Source: Pseudomonas haemolytica
GTDB taxonomy: Bacteria; Pseudomonadota; Gammaproteobacteria; Pseudomonadales; Pseudomonadaceae
DNA length: 64,000 nucleotides
Direction: 5' to 3'
Assembly: GCF_009659625.1 (NCBI RefSeq)
Contig: NZ_VOIW01000007.1
Coordinates: 124,001-188,000 of the forward strand
Below the pieces are notes generated by a model. It worked only from the letters and a program-made list of their open reading frames with translations. It did not search any database and was not told the DNA's origin. The position numbers and the translations under genes were made by a program. Below are positions 46,165 through 53,887 of this stretch, piece by piece. How positions within the stretch are numbered: position 1 is the stretch's first letter; each line of letters starts with the position of its first letter.

Positions 46165-47187
46165 TCAGTGAGTGCGGGTAACTTTGCTCAGGTGACGCGG
46201 CTGGTCCGGGTCCATGCCCCGGGCAACGGCCAGGCCGGCGGCCATCACGTAGAAACTCTGGATGGCCAGGATCGGGTCCAGGCTCGGGTGCTCGGCGCGG
46301 CTCAGGGTCAGGTCGCGCTCGGCGATGTCGTCCGGCGCGGCCAGCAGCACGCGGGCGCCGCGTTGGCGCATATCGGCGGCCAGGCTCAACAGGCCGGCTT
46401 GCTCGGCGCCGCGTGGGGCGAACACCAGCAGCGGGTAGTTCTTGTCGATCAGTGCCATCGGCCCGTGGCGCACTTCGGCGCTGCTGAAGGCTTCAGCCTG
46501 GATCGCCGAGGTTTCCTTGAGCTTGAGCGCGGCTTCCTGGGCGATGGCGAAACCCGCACCACGGCCGATCACGATCAGGCGCTGGCTGTCGCGCAAGGCC
46601 TCTATAGCGCTGGTCCAATTCTGTTTGGCGGCTTCACGCAAACCTTCGGGCAGGGCCTGACAGGCTTGCAGCAGCAACAGGTCCTGGTTCCAGTGGCCGA
46701 TCAATTGCGCGCTGGCACTGAGGGTGGCGATAAAGCTTTTGGTCGCGGCCACGCTGAGTTCCGGCCCGGCACACAGCGGCACATGGAATTCACAGGCGGC
46801 TTCCAGCGGCGAGTCTTCGGCATTCACCAGCGAGATGCTCAGGGCACCACGCTTGCGCAACAGGCGCAGGCTGTTGACCAGGTCCGGGCTCTGCCCCGAC
46901 TGGGAGAAACCAAACGCCACTTGGCCGCTGACTTTCATCGGCGCTTGCAACAGGGTTACCACCGACATCGGCAGCGACGCCACCGGGATGCCCACGTGTT
47001 GCATGGCCAGGTAGGCGAAGTAACTGGCGGCATGGTCGGAGCTGCCGCGGGCGATGGTCATCGCCACTTGCGGCGGCTGACGGCGCAGGCGACCGGCGAT
47101 TTCTTCCAGCAGCGGGTCCAGGCGTTGCAGTTGCGCCGCGACGGCGTCGCAGGAGGCCAGGGCCTCTTCAAGCATTTTTGAAGTCAA
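46165..47187 (-). CDS. nagB: Glucosamine-6-phosphate deaminase, SIS-domain type (NagB-II)
   Basis: Converts glucosamine-6-phosphate to fructose-6-phosphate and ammonia. It has 340 residues and two SIS domains, and is unrelated to the classic NagB. Motifs include ARGSSDHAASYFAYL, SQSGQSPDLVNSLR, GPELSVAATKSFIATL, and ETSAIQAEAFSSAEVRHGP, which resemble the isomerase half of GlmS. The TTG start at 47187 is chosen because AAGGAG lies 7 bases before it; an ATG at 47175 would be too far. The start overlaps the end of nagA by 20 bases. Confidence 0.9.
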   Translation of the reverse strand: MTSKMLEEALASCDAVAAQLQRLDPLLEEIAGRLRRQPPQVAMTIARGSSDHAASYFAYLAMQHVGIPVASLPMSVVTLLQAPMKVSGQVAFGFSQSGQSPDLVNSLRLLRKRGALSISLVNAEDSPLEAACEFHVPLCAGPELSVAATKSFIATLSASAQLIGHWNQDLLLLQACQALPEGLREAAKQNWTSAIEALRDSQRLIVIGRGAGFAIAQEAALKLKETSAIQAEAFSSAEVRHGPMALIDKNYPLLVFAPRGAEQAGLLSLAADMRQRGARVLLAAPDDIAERDLTLSRAEHPSLDPILAIQSFYVMAAGLAVARGMDPDQPRHLSKVTRTH

Positions 47188-48274
47188 TGGTGTCTCCTTC
47201 GACCATTACGTCGGTGAGTGTCAGGGAGCGGTCCAGGCGCACGCAGTCGGCAAAGCTGCCGGGTTGCAGGCGGCCGCGTTCTTCCAGGCCCAGGTAGTCC
47301 GCAGGAAATTGCGACAGGCGTTGAGAGGCTTCACTGATGGGCAGGCCGATCTTCACCAGGTTGCGCAGCGCCTGATCCATGGTCAGGGTGCTGCCGGCCA
47401 GAGTGCCGTCGGCCAAGCGCACGCCGCCCAGGCATTTGGTCACGGTGTGGCTGCCCAGCTTGTATTCGCCGTCGGGCATGCCGGCGGCGGCGGTGGAGTC
47501 GGTGACGCAGTACAGGCACGGGATTGAACGCAAGGCCACGCGTATGGCGCCGGGATGAACGTGGAGCAGGTCCGGAATCAGCTCGGCGTATTGGGCATGG
47601 GCCAGCGCAGCCCCGACGATGCCGGGCTCGCGGTGATGCAGCGGACTCATGGCGTTGTACAAATGGGTGAAGCTGGTGGCGCCGGCGGCGAGGGCGGCGA
47701 CGCCTTCTTCATAGCTGCCCAGGGTATGGCCGATCTGCATGCGCACGCCGCGTTGGCTGAGGGCGCGGATCAGGCCGTCGTGGCCGGCAATTTCCGGGGC
47801 GATGGTGATCACGCGGATCGGCGCCAGGCGCAGGTAGGTTTCGACTTCCGCCATCAACGCGGTGTGGGCGAAGTTGGGCTGGGCGCCGAGTTTGCCTGGG
47901 TTGATGTAGGGGCCTTCCAGGTGCACGCCGAGTACACGGGCGCTGCCGGTAGGACGTTGTTCGCAGAAAGTACCCAGCTGGCCGAGCACACTGGAGATCT
48001 CATCCACCGGCGCTGTCATGGTGGTGGCCAGCAGCGAAGTGGTACCAAAACGCACGTGGGTGCGGGTGATGGTCTCGAAGGCTTCAACGCCTTCCATGAT
48101 GTCTTTGCCGCCACCGCCGTGTACATGCAGGTCGATAAAGCCTGGCAGCAGGTAGGGCAGGTCGTTGTCAGAGGGATCGCACGGCGTGCCTTCGATGGCG
48201 ATTACTTTGCCGTGCTCGTGCACCAGGCGGCCGCGAATCCAGCCGCTGGGCGTGAGGATGTTGTCTTCTGGCAT
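47168..48274 (-). CDS. nagA: N-acetylglucosamine-6-phosphate deacetylase
   Basis: Removes acetate from GlcNAc-6-phosphate. It has 368 residues and an amidohydrolase fold. The HxH metal motif is His50/His52 in GFIDLHVHGGGG. Further family segments are GVHLEGPYINPGKLGAQ, IGHTLGSYEEGVAALAAGATSFTHLYNAMSPLHHREPG, and TDSTAAAGMPDGEYKLG. The ATG at 48274 gives a normal N-terminus; the longer frame reads into nagQ. It sits 10 bases after nagQ and overlaps nagB. Confidence 0.96.
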   Translation of the reverse strand: MPEDNILTPSGWIRGRLVHEHGKVIAIEGTPCDPSDNDLPYLLPGFIDLHVHGGGGKDIMEGVEAFETITRTHVRFGTTSLLATTMTAPVDEISSVLGQLGTFCEQRPTGSARVLGVHLEGPYINPGKLGAQPNFAHTALMAEVETYLRLAPIRVITIAPEIAGHDGLIRALSQRGVRMQIGHTLGSYEEGVAALAAGATSFTHLYNAMSPLHHREPGIVGAALAHAQYAELIPDLLHVHPGAIRVALRSIPCLYCVTDSTAAAGMPDGEYKLGSHTVTKCLGGVRLADGTLAGSTLTMDQALRNLVKIGLPISEASQRLSQFPADYLGLEERGRLQPGSFADCVRLDRSLTLTDVMVEGDTIDFKNA

Positions 48275-48284
48275 GGGCACTTCT

Positions 48285-49043
48285 CTAGATTCGCAATTCA
48301 GCGGAATAGTCGTGGCGACGCAGCTCTGCGACGAAGTCGTAGTAGTCGTTGCGGCAGTAGGTGTCGGTGATTTCAATCGGCGTGTTGTCGGCGGTGTAGC
48401 CGACCCGGGTCATCAGCAGCATCGCGGTACCGGGGGCGATGCCGACCAGCTTGGCGAACTCATCCGAGGCATTGATTGCCTGGATATGTTGCAGAGCGCG
48501 CACGATGGGCTTGCCGATGCCTTCCAGGTATTCGTACAGCGAATTGCCGATGGCTTGCGGGTGCGGCAGCACGGAGGCGGGCATGGCCGTCATCTCAATC
48601 GCCATCACTGTGTCATCGGCTTTACGCAAACGCTTGAGGCGCGCCACTTTGTCGGTGGGCGAGAGGCACAGGCGGATCAGTTCTTCGTGGGTCGGCGGGG
48701 TGATGTCGCGCTCCAGCCACTGCGAGGTGGGAACAAAGCCCTTCAGTCGCAGCATCTCGCTGAAGCCCGACAGGCGTGAAAGCGGTTGTTCCAGGCGCGG
48801 CGTGATAAACGTGCCGGAACCCTGGCTGCGGCGGATCAGGCCTTGGGCAAACAGCACTTCCAAGGCTTTACGGGCGGTAACCCGCGAGATACTCAACTGC
48901 TCGCTGAGGACGCGCTCCGAGGGCAGAGCCTGCTCGGATTTCCACTGGCCGGCATGGATCGCCGCTTCAAGGTTACGGGCCAGTTGCAGGTACAGCGGCG
49001 TGGATTGCTTGTCGTCGGGGCGCAGCGTAAGGATGGGGTTCAT
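48285..49043 (-). CDS. nagQ: GntR/HutC-family repressor of GlcNAc genes
   Basis: A 252-residue regulator. The N-terminal winged helix-turn-helix (ALPSERVLSEQLSISRVTARKALEVLFAQGLIRRSQGSGTFI) is followed by a UTRA effector domain, which in this group binds GlcN-6-P or GlcNAc-6-P. It leads the nag operon and probably represses it. Two TGGTAT-containing sites upstream (49101-49119 and 49174-49190) fit the known style of NagQ and NagR operators. Confidence 0.9.
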   Translation of the reverse strand: MNPILTLRPDDKQSTPLYLQLARNLEAAIHAGQWKSEQALPSERVLSEQLSISRVTARKALEVLFAQGLIRRSQGSGTFITPRLEQPLSRLSGFSEMLRLKGFVPTSQWLERDITPPTHEELIRLCLSPTDKVARLKRLRKADDTVMAIEMTAMPASVLPHPQAIGNSLYEYLEGIGKPIVRALQHIQAINASDEFAKLVGIAPGTAMLLMTRVGYTADNTPIEITDTYCRNDYYDFVAELRRHDYSAELRI

Positions 49044-49100
49044 CTATCAGGTTTCCGATGCGGTTATTGGAGTGTTGTCGCCCGGTAATGGCCGGAAATT

Positions 49101-49119
49101 AATACCACTTAAATACCAT
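49101..49119. promoter_or_regulatory. Putative NagQ operator 1
   Basis: On the minus strand it reads ATGGTATTTAAGTGGTATT, 58 bases before the nagQ start. It shares GGTAT and AAGTGGTATT with operator 2. Confidence 0.6.
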
Positions 49120-49173
49120 GTCAATGCTGCCAAAACGGTGCGAACCCCGGTTTCAGGGCACCTTAAGGGTGCT

Positions 49174-49190
49174 TGGTATAAAGTGGTATT
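49174..49190. promoter_or_regulatory. Putative NagQ operator 2
   Basis: TGGTATAAAGTGGTATT on the plus strand, in opposite orientation to operator 1. The two sites are about 70 bases apart, which would allow looping. Confidence 0.55.
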
Positions 49191-49306
49191 AGAGAGGTCT
49201 TGATGGCGCGCAGAAGTGCACTGTCCTGCGCGGTGAACTGGTATTCACCGGCAGGCGCTGCCAGGGGCAGGAATTATTTTCGAATTATTTTACGAACGGT
49301 GCGAAA

Positions 49307-49810
49307 TTACGGCCGAATCTCGATCAGGGTGCCGTCCTTGACCAGGCTCCACACTTCGCGCATGTCTACGTTACGCATGCCGATGCAGCCGTCGGTCCAG
49401 TCCAGGGTGTGGAACCACTGCTCCGGGTATTCCTCGCTGTCGGGCGTGCCGTGGATCATGATCATACTGCCCGGTTTAACCCCTTCGCGGCGGGCGCGGG
49501 CGGCGTCGCTGATGTTCGGGTAGGAGATGTGCATGGCCAGGTTGAAGCGGTCGCTGGTCTTGCGCCAGTCGATCCAGTAGAGGCCTTCGGGCGTGCGGCG
49601 GTCGCCTTCGATCAGCTTGTGGCCTTTGGGGTTCTTGCCCAGGGAGATGCGATAGGTCTTGAGGGGCTTGCCGTCGTTGATCAATTGCAACTGGTGGGCG
49701 GACTTGAGCACCAGGACTTTCTCGACCGTTTTACCGCCGATGGTTTCCACCGTGGAAGCCCAAGACAGGGTAGCGAACGACAGGCAGATAAGAGCGAGCA
49801 ACCAACGCAT
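49307..49810 (-). CDS. L,D-transpeptidase (YkuD domain) with signal peptide
   Basis: A 167-residue exported enzyme. The signal peptide ends near SWA-STVE. The YkuD catalytic motif is present with His120 in MIMIHGTP and Cys142 in TDGCIGMRNVDM. Enzymes of this family form 3-3 cross-links in peptidoglycan or attach lipoproteins to it. The domain covers almost the whole mature protein. It stands alone on the minus strand between the nag control region and the Nudix gene. Confidence 0.93.
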   Translation of the reverse strand: MRWLLALICLSFATLSWASTVETIGGKTVEKVLVLKSAHQLQLINDGKPLKTYRISLGKNPKGHKLIEGDRRTPEGLYWIDWRKTSDRFNLAMHISYPNISDAARARREGVKPGSMIMIHGTPDSEEYPEQWFHTLDWTDGCIGMRNVDMREVWSLVKDGTLIEIRP

Positions 49811-49845
49811 TAAAACGGTTCCTGATAAAGGTGCTGCCTGGAAGG

Positions 49846-50394
49846 TTATTCGGCTGGACGTGTCATCGGCGGCACTGACTCGCTTCGCACCGGAAACAGC
49901 TGCTGGCGGCGGTCAGCGAAGAAGCATTCTAAGGTACGCCCGACCGTGCGGAAAGCCAGCTCGGACCAAGGAATGTCGGCTTCATCGAACAGCTTCACTT
50001 CAAGGCTTTCGGGGCCGGCAGCAAAGTCCAGGTCGATCAGCTCGGCACGGTAGAAGATGTGCACCTGGCTGATGTGCGGCACATCGATGAGGGTGTAGAT
50101 GCTCAGGTTACGCACCCGGGCGCAGGCTTCTTCCTGGGTTTCGCGCATGGCCGCCTGTTCTACGGTCTCGCCGTTCTCCATAAAGCCTGCGGGCAGGGTC
50201 CAGTAACCCAGGCGCGGTTCGATGGCGCGGCGGCACAGCAGCACTTGATCACCCCATACTGGCACGGTGCCGGCGACGATATTGGGGTTCTGATAGTGAA
50301 TGGTCGAACAGTGGTCACACACATAGCGCAGGCGTGCGTCGCCTTCGGGAATGCGTTGGGTAACCGGTTTACCGCACTGGCTGCAAAAATTCAT
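49846..50394 (-). CDS. Nudix hydrolase with N-terminal zinc ribbon
   Basis: A 182-residue protein. A zinc ribbon has Cys4, Cys7, Cys26 and Cys29. The Nudix box is at about residues 70-92 (GFMENGETVEQAAMRETQEEACA), matching GX5EX7REXXEE. The zinc ribbon plus Nudix layout resembles NudC-type and ADP-ribose-type pyrophosphatases, but the protein is shorter than NudC and lacks its C-terminal SQPWPFP motif. So the substrate is uncertain. The ATG at 50394 puts the zinc ribbon at the N-terminus. It is divergent from the CoA pyrophosphatase gene. Confidence 0.9.
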   Translation of the reverse strand: MNFCSQCGKPVTQRIPEGDARLRYVCDHCSTIHYQNPNIVAGTVPVWGDQVLLCRRAIEPRLGYWTLPAGFMENGETVEQAAMRETQEEACARVRNLSIYTLIDVPHISQVHIFYRAELIDLDFAAGPESLEVKLFDEADIPWSELAFRTVGRTLECFFADRRQQLFPVRSESVPPMTRPAE

Positions 50395-50541
50395 GCTGGG
50401 GTTCCTGGAGAATGGGCACATCTTGGCTCGGTGCCAGGCTTTCCTGCAAGTTGTCGTTTCGCGACATGCACGGGGTTTTGGGCTTGGGCGCCCGCACGCT
50501 TTGGTGCATGATGCAAGGTAGCCAACAGACCGAGATGACTC

Positions 50542-51144
50542 ATGCTGGACGAGCTACTTCGCCGGGTAAGCAATCACACACCCCACACCCTGGAGACTGA
50601 CGGGCGTTTCCCCGAGGCCGCGGTGCTGGTGCCGATTACCCGCAGTGACGAACCTGAGCTGATCCTGACCCTGCGCGCCAGCGGCCTGTCGACCCACGGT
50701 GGCGAAGTGGCCTTTCCTGGCGGGCGTCGTGACCCCGAAGACCCGGACCTGATTTTCACCGCCTTGCGCGAAGCCGAAGAAGAAATCGGCCTGCCACCGG
50801 GGCTGGTCGAAGTGATCGGGCCGTTGAGCCCATTGATTTCCCTGCATGGCATTCGCGTGACCCCGTACGTGGGCGTCATCCCGGATTATGTCGAATACCT
50901 GGCCAACGATGCCGAGATTGCCGCGGTTTTCAGCGTGCCTTTGGACTTTTTCCGACAGGACCCGCGCGAACATACCCACCGGATCGATTACCAGGGCCGC
51001 AGCTGGTATGTGCCCAGCTATCGTTTTGGCGAATACAAGATCTGGGGCCTGACCGCGATCATGATCGTCGAGTTGATCAATCTGCTCTATGACGATGCCA
51101 ACATCAGCCTGCACCAGCCGCCCAAGAGCTTCATCAATATCTAA
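50542..51144 (+). CDS. Nudix CoA pyrophosphatase (NudL-like)
   Basis: A 200-residue Nudix enzyme expected to cleave coenzyme A to phosphopantetheine and 3',5'-ADP. The Nudix box is in GGRRDPEDPDLIFTALREAEEEIGL, preceded by STHGGEVAFPGG, and the CoA-specific pattern surrounds it. The C-terminus (PSYRFGEYKIWGLTAIMI) is conserved. It is followed after 35 bases by the carbonic anhydrase gene, so they may be one unit with the DUF1289 gene. Confidence 0.9.
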   Translation: MLDELLRRVSNHTPHTLETDGRFPEAAVLVPITRSDEPELILTLRASGLSTHGGEVAFPGGRRDPEDPDLIFTALREAEEEIGLPPGLVEVIGPLSPLISLHGIRVTPYVGVIPDYVEYLANDAEIAAVFSVPLDFFRQDPREHTHRIDYQGRSWYVPSYRFGEYKIWGLTAIMIVELINLLYDDANISLHQPPKSFINI

Positions 51145-51179
51145 GCCATCGTTTGAATGGCAAGCCGTGAGGAAAAACC

Positions 51180-51704
51180 ATGAAATACCGCCTGGGCGAC
51201 GCCCGCGTCGAGACGCATCCCGACAGTTGGGTAGCACCGAATGCCACGCTGGTGGGCAAGGTCAAGCTGGAGGAGGGCGCCAACGTCTGGTTCAACGCGG
51301 TGTTGCGCGGCGACAACGAACTGATCCTGATCGGCAAGAACAGCAACGTGCAGGACGGCAGCGTGATGCACACCGACATGGGCTACCCGCTGACCCTCGG
51401 CACCGGCGTGACCATCGGCCATAACGCCATGCTGCACGGCTGCACCGTCGATGACTACAGCCTGATCGGCATTAACGCAGTGATCCTCAACGGTGCCAAG
51501 ATCGGCAAGCACTGCATCATCGGTGCCAATTCGCTGATCGGCGAGGGCAAGGAAATCCCCGATGGCTCACTGGTCGTGGGCTCGCCGGGCAAAGTCGTAC
51601 GGGAGCTGACCGAGGCGCAGAAACGCATGCTCGAAGCCAGCGCCGCGCACTATGTGCATAACTCGCAGCGCTATGCGCGTGATCTGGTTGAGCAGGAAGA
51701 ATGA
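51180..51704 (+). CDS. Gamma-class carbonic anhydrase-like protein
   Basis: A 174-residue left-handed beta-helix protein made of hexapeptide repeats. The three zinc-binding histidines are His64 (VMHTDMG), His81 (IGHNAM) and His86 (LHGCTV). Proteins of this YrdA/PaaY-type group may hydrate CO2 or hydrolyse acyl-CoA thioesters; many lack activity when tested. The last bases overlap the start of the DUF1289 gene (ATGA), so the two are coupled. Confidence 0.92.
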   Translation: MKYRLGDARVETHPDSWVAPNATLVGKVKLEEGANVWFNAVLRGDNELILIGKNSNVQDGSVMHTDMGYPLTLGTGVTIGHNAMLHGCTVDDYSLIGINAVILNGAKIGKHCIIGANSLIGEGKEIPDGSLVVGSPGKVVRELTEAQKRMLEASAAHYVHNSQRYARDLVEQEE

Positions 51705-51916
51705 GTGCGGTTGAACGGCCTGTAGCCTCGCCCTGTGTGAATATTTGCGCGCTGGACGAGGAGGATATCTGTACCGGCTGCCAGCGTACGGTGGACGAGA
51801 TTACGCGTTGGAGCCGCATGGACAACGTCGAGCGGCGGGTGGTGCTGGGGTTGTGTCATGAGCGGGCGGTGGCGGGTGGGTTGGTGTTTATGGCTTCTGG
51901 TAAATCCGGCGCCTGA
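51701..51916 (+). CDS. DUF1289 family small cysteine protein
   Basis: A 71-residue protein with the DUF1289 pattern SPCVNICALDEEDICTGCQRTVDEITRW: four Cys in C-x3-C-x8-C-x2-C form, likely a metal site. Function is unknown. It overlaps the carbonic anhydrase gene by four bases. A REP pair follows. Confidence 0.9.
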   Translation: MSAVERPVASPCVNICALDEEDICTGCQRTVDEITRWSRMDNVERRVVLGLCHERAVAGGLVFMASGKSGA

Positions 51917-51922
51917 TAGACC

Positions 51923-52000
51923 GCCATCGGGGGCAAGCGCCTCCCACATTTTGATTTGTTTACACATTCAAGTGTGGGAGGGGGCTTGCTCCCGATGAGG
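51923..52000. repeat. REP pair, GGGGGCTTGCTCCCGAT family
   Basis: CCATCGGGGGCAAGCGCCTC and the inverted GTGTGGGAGGGGGCTTGCTC flank about 20 bases between DUF1289 and the VUT-family gene. The left arm has changes. Confidence 0.8.
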
Positions 52001-52065
52001 CCCTCCCAGACGACATAGTTCCAAATGTGAAGTACCCTGTGCCCCTTGTTCACAGGTCCATCCCC

Positions 52066-52533
52066 ATGCTTTTCCTGATCGCCTACATCAGCAGCGTCGT
52101 GCTGATCAACTTCGCTTTCTCCACCGCCCCGCACCTGGATGTGATCTGGTCCGCCTGGGGTGGCCTGGTCTTTATCCTGCGCGACATGGTGCAAACCCGC
52201 TTCGGCCACGGCGCAATCATTGCCATGCTGGCGGCGCTGGTGCTGTCGTATATCACCTCCGATCCGTCCATCGCCCTGGCCAGCGCCACGGCATTCGCGG
52301 TGTCCGAGTGCATCGACTGGCTGGTGTTCAGTATCACCAAGCGCCCGCTCCATGACCGCCTGTGGATAAGTTCGGCGCTGAGCATTCCCCTCGACACCTT
52401 TATCTTTTTCGGCCTGATTGGCGCACTGACACCTGCGGTAGCGGGCACGGCGCTGGTATCGAAGTTCGCCGGGGTTACGGTGGTGTGGCTGATCATGGCC
52501 TGGCGCCTGCGTAAGCGAGCGGTCGCCAACTGA
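52066..52533 (+). CDS. VUT-family (DUF165-like) membrane protein
   Basis: A 155-residue protein with about five hydrophobic segments. It resembles the VUT/YhhQ family, whose best known member imports queuosine precursors, in the VFILRDMVQTRFG and ASATAFAVSECIDWLVF segments. It is shorter than YhhQ. The ATG at 52066 is chosen; a GTG at 52027 would add 13 residues. It is followed by purT after about 70 bases. Confidence 0.75.
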   Translation: MLFLIAYISSVVLINFAFSTAPHLDVIWSAWGGLVFILRDMVQTRFGHGAIIAMLAALVLSYITSDPSIALASATAFAVSECIDWLVFSITKRPLHDRLWISSALSIPLDTFIFFGLIGALTPAVAGTALVSKFAGVTVVWLIMAWRLRKRAVAN

Positions 52534-52602
52534 GGCCAATTTTTACAGTTCATGTAAAATGCCGGCCTTTCTCCCCATGATCCGCTCCCCTGAGGACCTG
52601 AG

Positions 52603-53784
52603 ATGACCCGAATCGGAACTCCATTGTCGCCAACCGCGACCCGCGTTTTGCTGTGTGGCTGCGGTGAGCTGGGCAAGGAAGTGGTAATCGAGCTGCAGCG
52701 CCTGGGCGTTGAAGTGATTGCCGTGGATCGCTACGCCAATGCGCCGGCCATGCAGGTGGCGCACCGTAGCCATGTGATCAACATGCTCGACGGTGCCGCT
52801 CTGCGTGCGGTAATCGAGGCCGAGAAGCCGCACTTCATCGTGCCGGAAATCGAAGCCATCGCCACTGCGACCCTGGTGGAGCTGGAGGCCGAAGGCTTCA
52901 CCGTAATCCCGACCGCCCGCGCCACGTCGCTGACCATGAACCGTGAAGGCATCCGCCGCCTGGCCGCCGAAGAACTGGACCTGCCGACCTCGCCGTATCA
53001 CTTCGCCGACACCTTTGAAGACTACAGCAAGGCCGTCCAGGACCTGGGCTTCCCGTGTGTGGTCAAGCCGGTGATGAGTTCGTCGGGCAAGGGCCAGAGC
53101 CTGCTGCGCAGCGCTGATGATGTGCGCAAAGCCTGGGATTACGCCCAGGAAGGCGGGCGTGCCGGTAAAGGCCGGGTGATCATCGAAGGCTTTATCGATT
53201 TTGACTACGAAATCACCTTGCTGACCGTGCGTCATGCCGGCGGCACCACTTTCTGTGCACCGGTTGGTCATCGCCAGGAGAAAGGCGACTATCAGGAATC
53301 CTGGCAGCCACAGGCCATGAGCCCGATTGCCCTGGCCGAATCCGAGCGTGTTGCCAAGGCGGTGACCGAAGCCTTGGGTGGTCGTGGTTTGTTTGGCGTG
53401 GAGTTGTTCATCAAGGGTGATCAGGTGTGGTTCAGCGAAGTGTCGCCGCGCCCGCATGACACCGGTTTGGTCACACTGATTTCCCAGGACCTGTCGCAGT
53501 TCGCGCTGCACGCTCGCGCCATCCTGGGCTTGCCGATCCCATTGATCCGTCAGTTCGGGCCTTCGGCTTCGGCGGTGATCCTGGTGGAAGGGCAGTCGAC
53601 CCAGACAGCATTCGCTAACCTGGGCGCTGCGTTGAGCGAGCCGGACACGGCGTTGCGTCTGTTTGGCAAGCCAGAAGTGAATGGCCAGCGCCGCATGGGT
53701 GTGGCGTTGGCGCGGGATGAGTCGATTGAAGCGGCTCGGGCTAAAGCGACCCGCGCTTCGAAGGCTGTTGTTGTAGAGCTTTAA
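52603..53784 (+). CDS. purT: Formate-dependent GAR transformylase 2
   Basis: Third step of purine synthesis, using formate and ATP to formylate glycinamide ribonucleotide. It has 393 residues and an ATP-grasp fold. The start MTRIGTPLSPTATRVLLCGCGELGKE is typical. The ATP-grasp region contains CVVKPVMSSSGKGQSL and IIEGFIDFDYEITLLTVR, and the Mg site is in FGVELFIKGDQVWFSEVSPRPHDTG. A TAAAAT box lies about 50 bases before the ATG, but no clear -35 is seen. Confidence 0.97.
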   Translation: MTRIGTPLSPTATRVLLCGCGELGKEVVIELQRLGVEVIAVDRYANAPAMQVAHRSHVINMLDGAALRAVIEAEKPHFIVPEIEAIATATLVELEAEGFTVIPTARATSLTMNREGIRRLAAEELDLPTSPYHFADTFEDYSKAVQDLGFPCVVKPVMSSSGKGQSLLRSADDVRKAWDYAQEGGRAGKGRVIIEGFIDFDYEITLLTVRHAGGTTFCAPVGHRQEKGDYQESWQPQAMSPIALAESERVAKAVTEALGGRGLFGVELFIKGDQVWFSEVSPRPHDTGLVTLISQDLSQFALHARAILGLPIPLIRQFGPSASAVILVEGQSTQTAFANLGAALSEPDTALRLFGKPEVNGQRRMGVALARDESIEAARAKATRASKAVVVEL

Positions 53785-53787
53785 AAG

Positions 53788-53880
53788 CATCGGGGGCAAG
53801 CCACCTCCCACATTTGAATGTATTCACAAATCCAACGATGTGAACCCGATCAAGTGTAGGAGGGGGCTTGCCCCCGATAG
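53788..53880. repeat. REP pair, GGGGGCTTGCCCCCGAT family
   Basis: CATCGGGGGCAAGCCACCTC and the inverted TAGGAGGGGGCTTGCCCCCG lie between purT and the MFS gene. Both arms have small changes. Confidence 0.8.
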
Positions 53881-53887
53881 CGGTCTG

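Noticed and set aside
16835..53880. Possible CRISPR array from repeated GTGGGAG motifs
   Set aside because: The copies are in inverted pairs, spread over many gaps and not evenly spaced, which fits REP elements. No cas genes are present.
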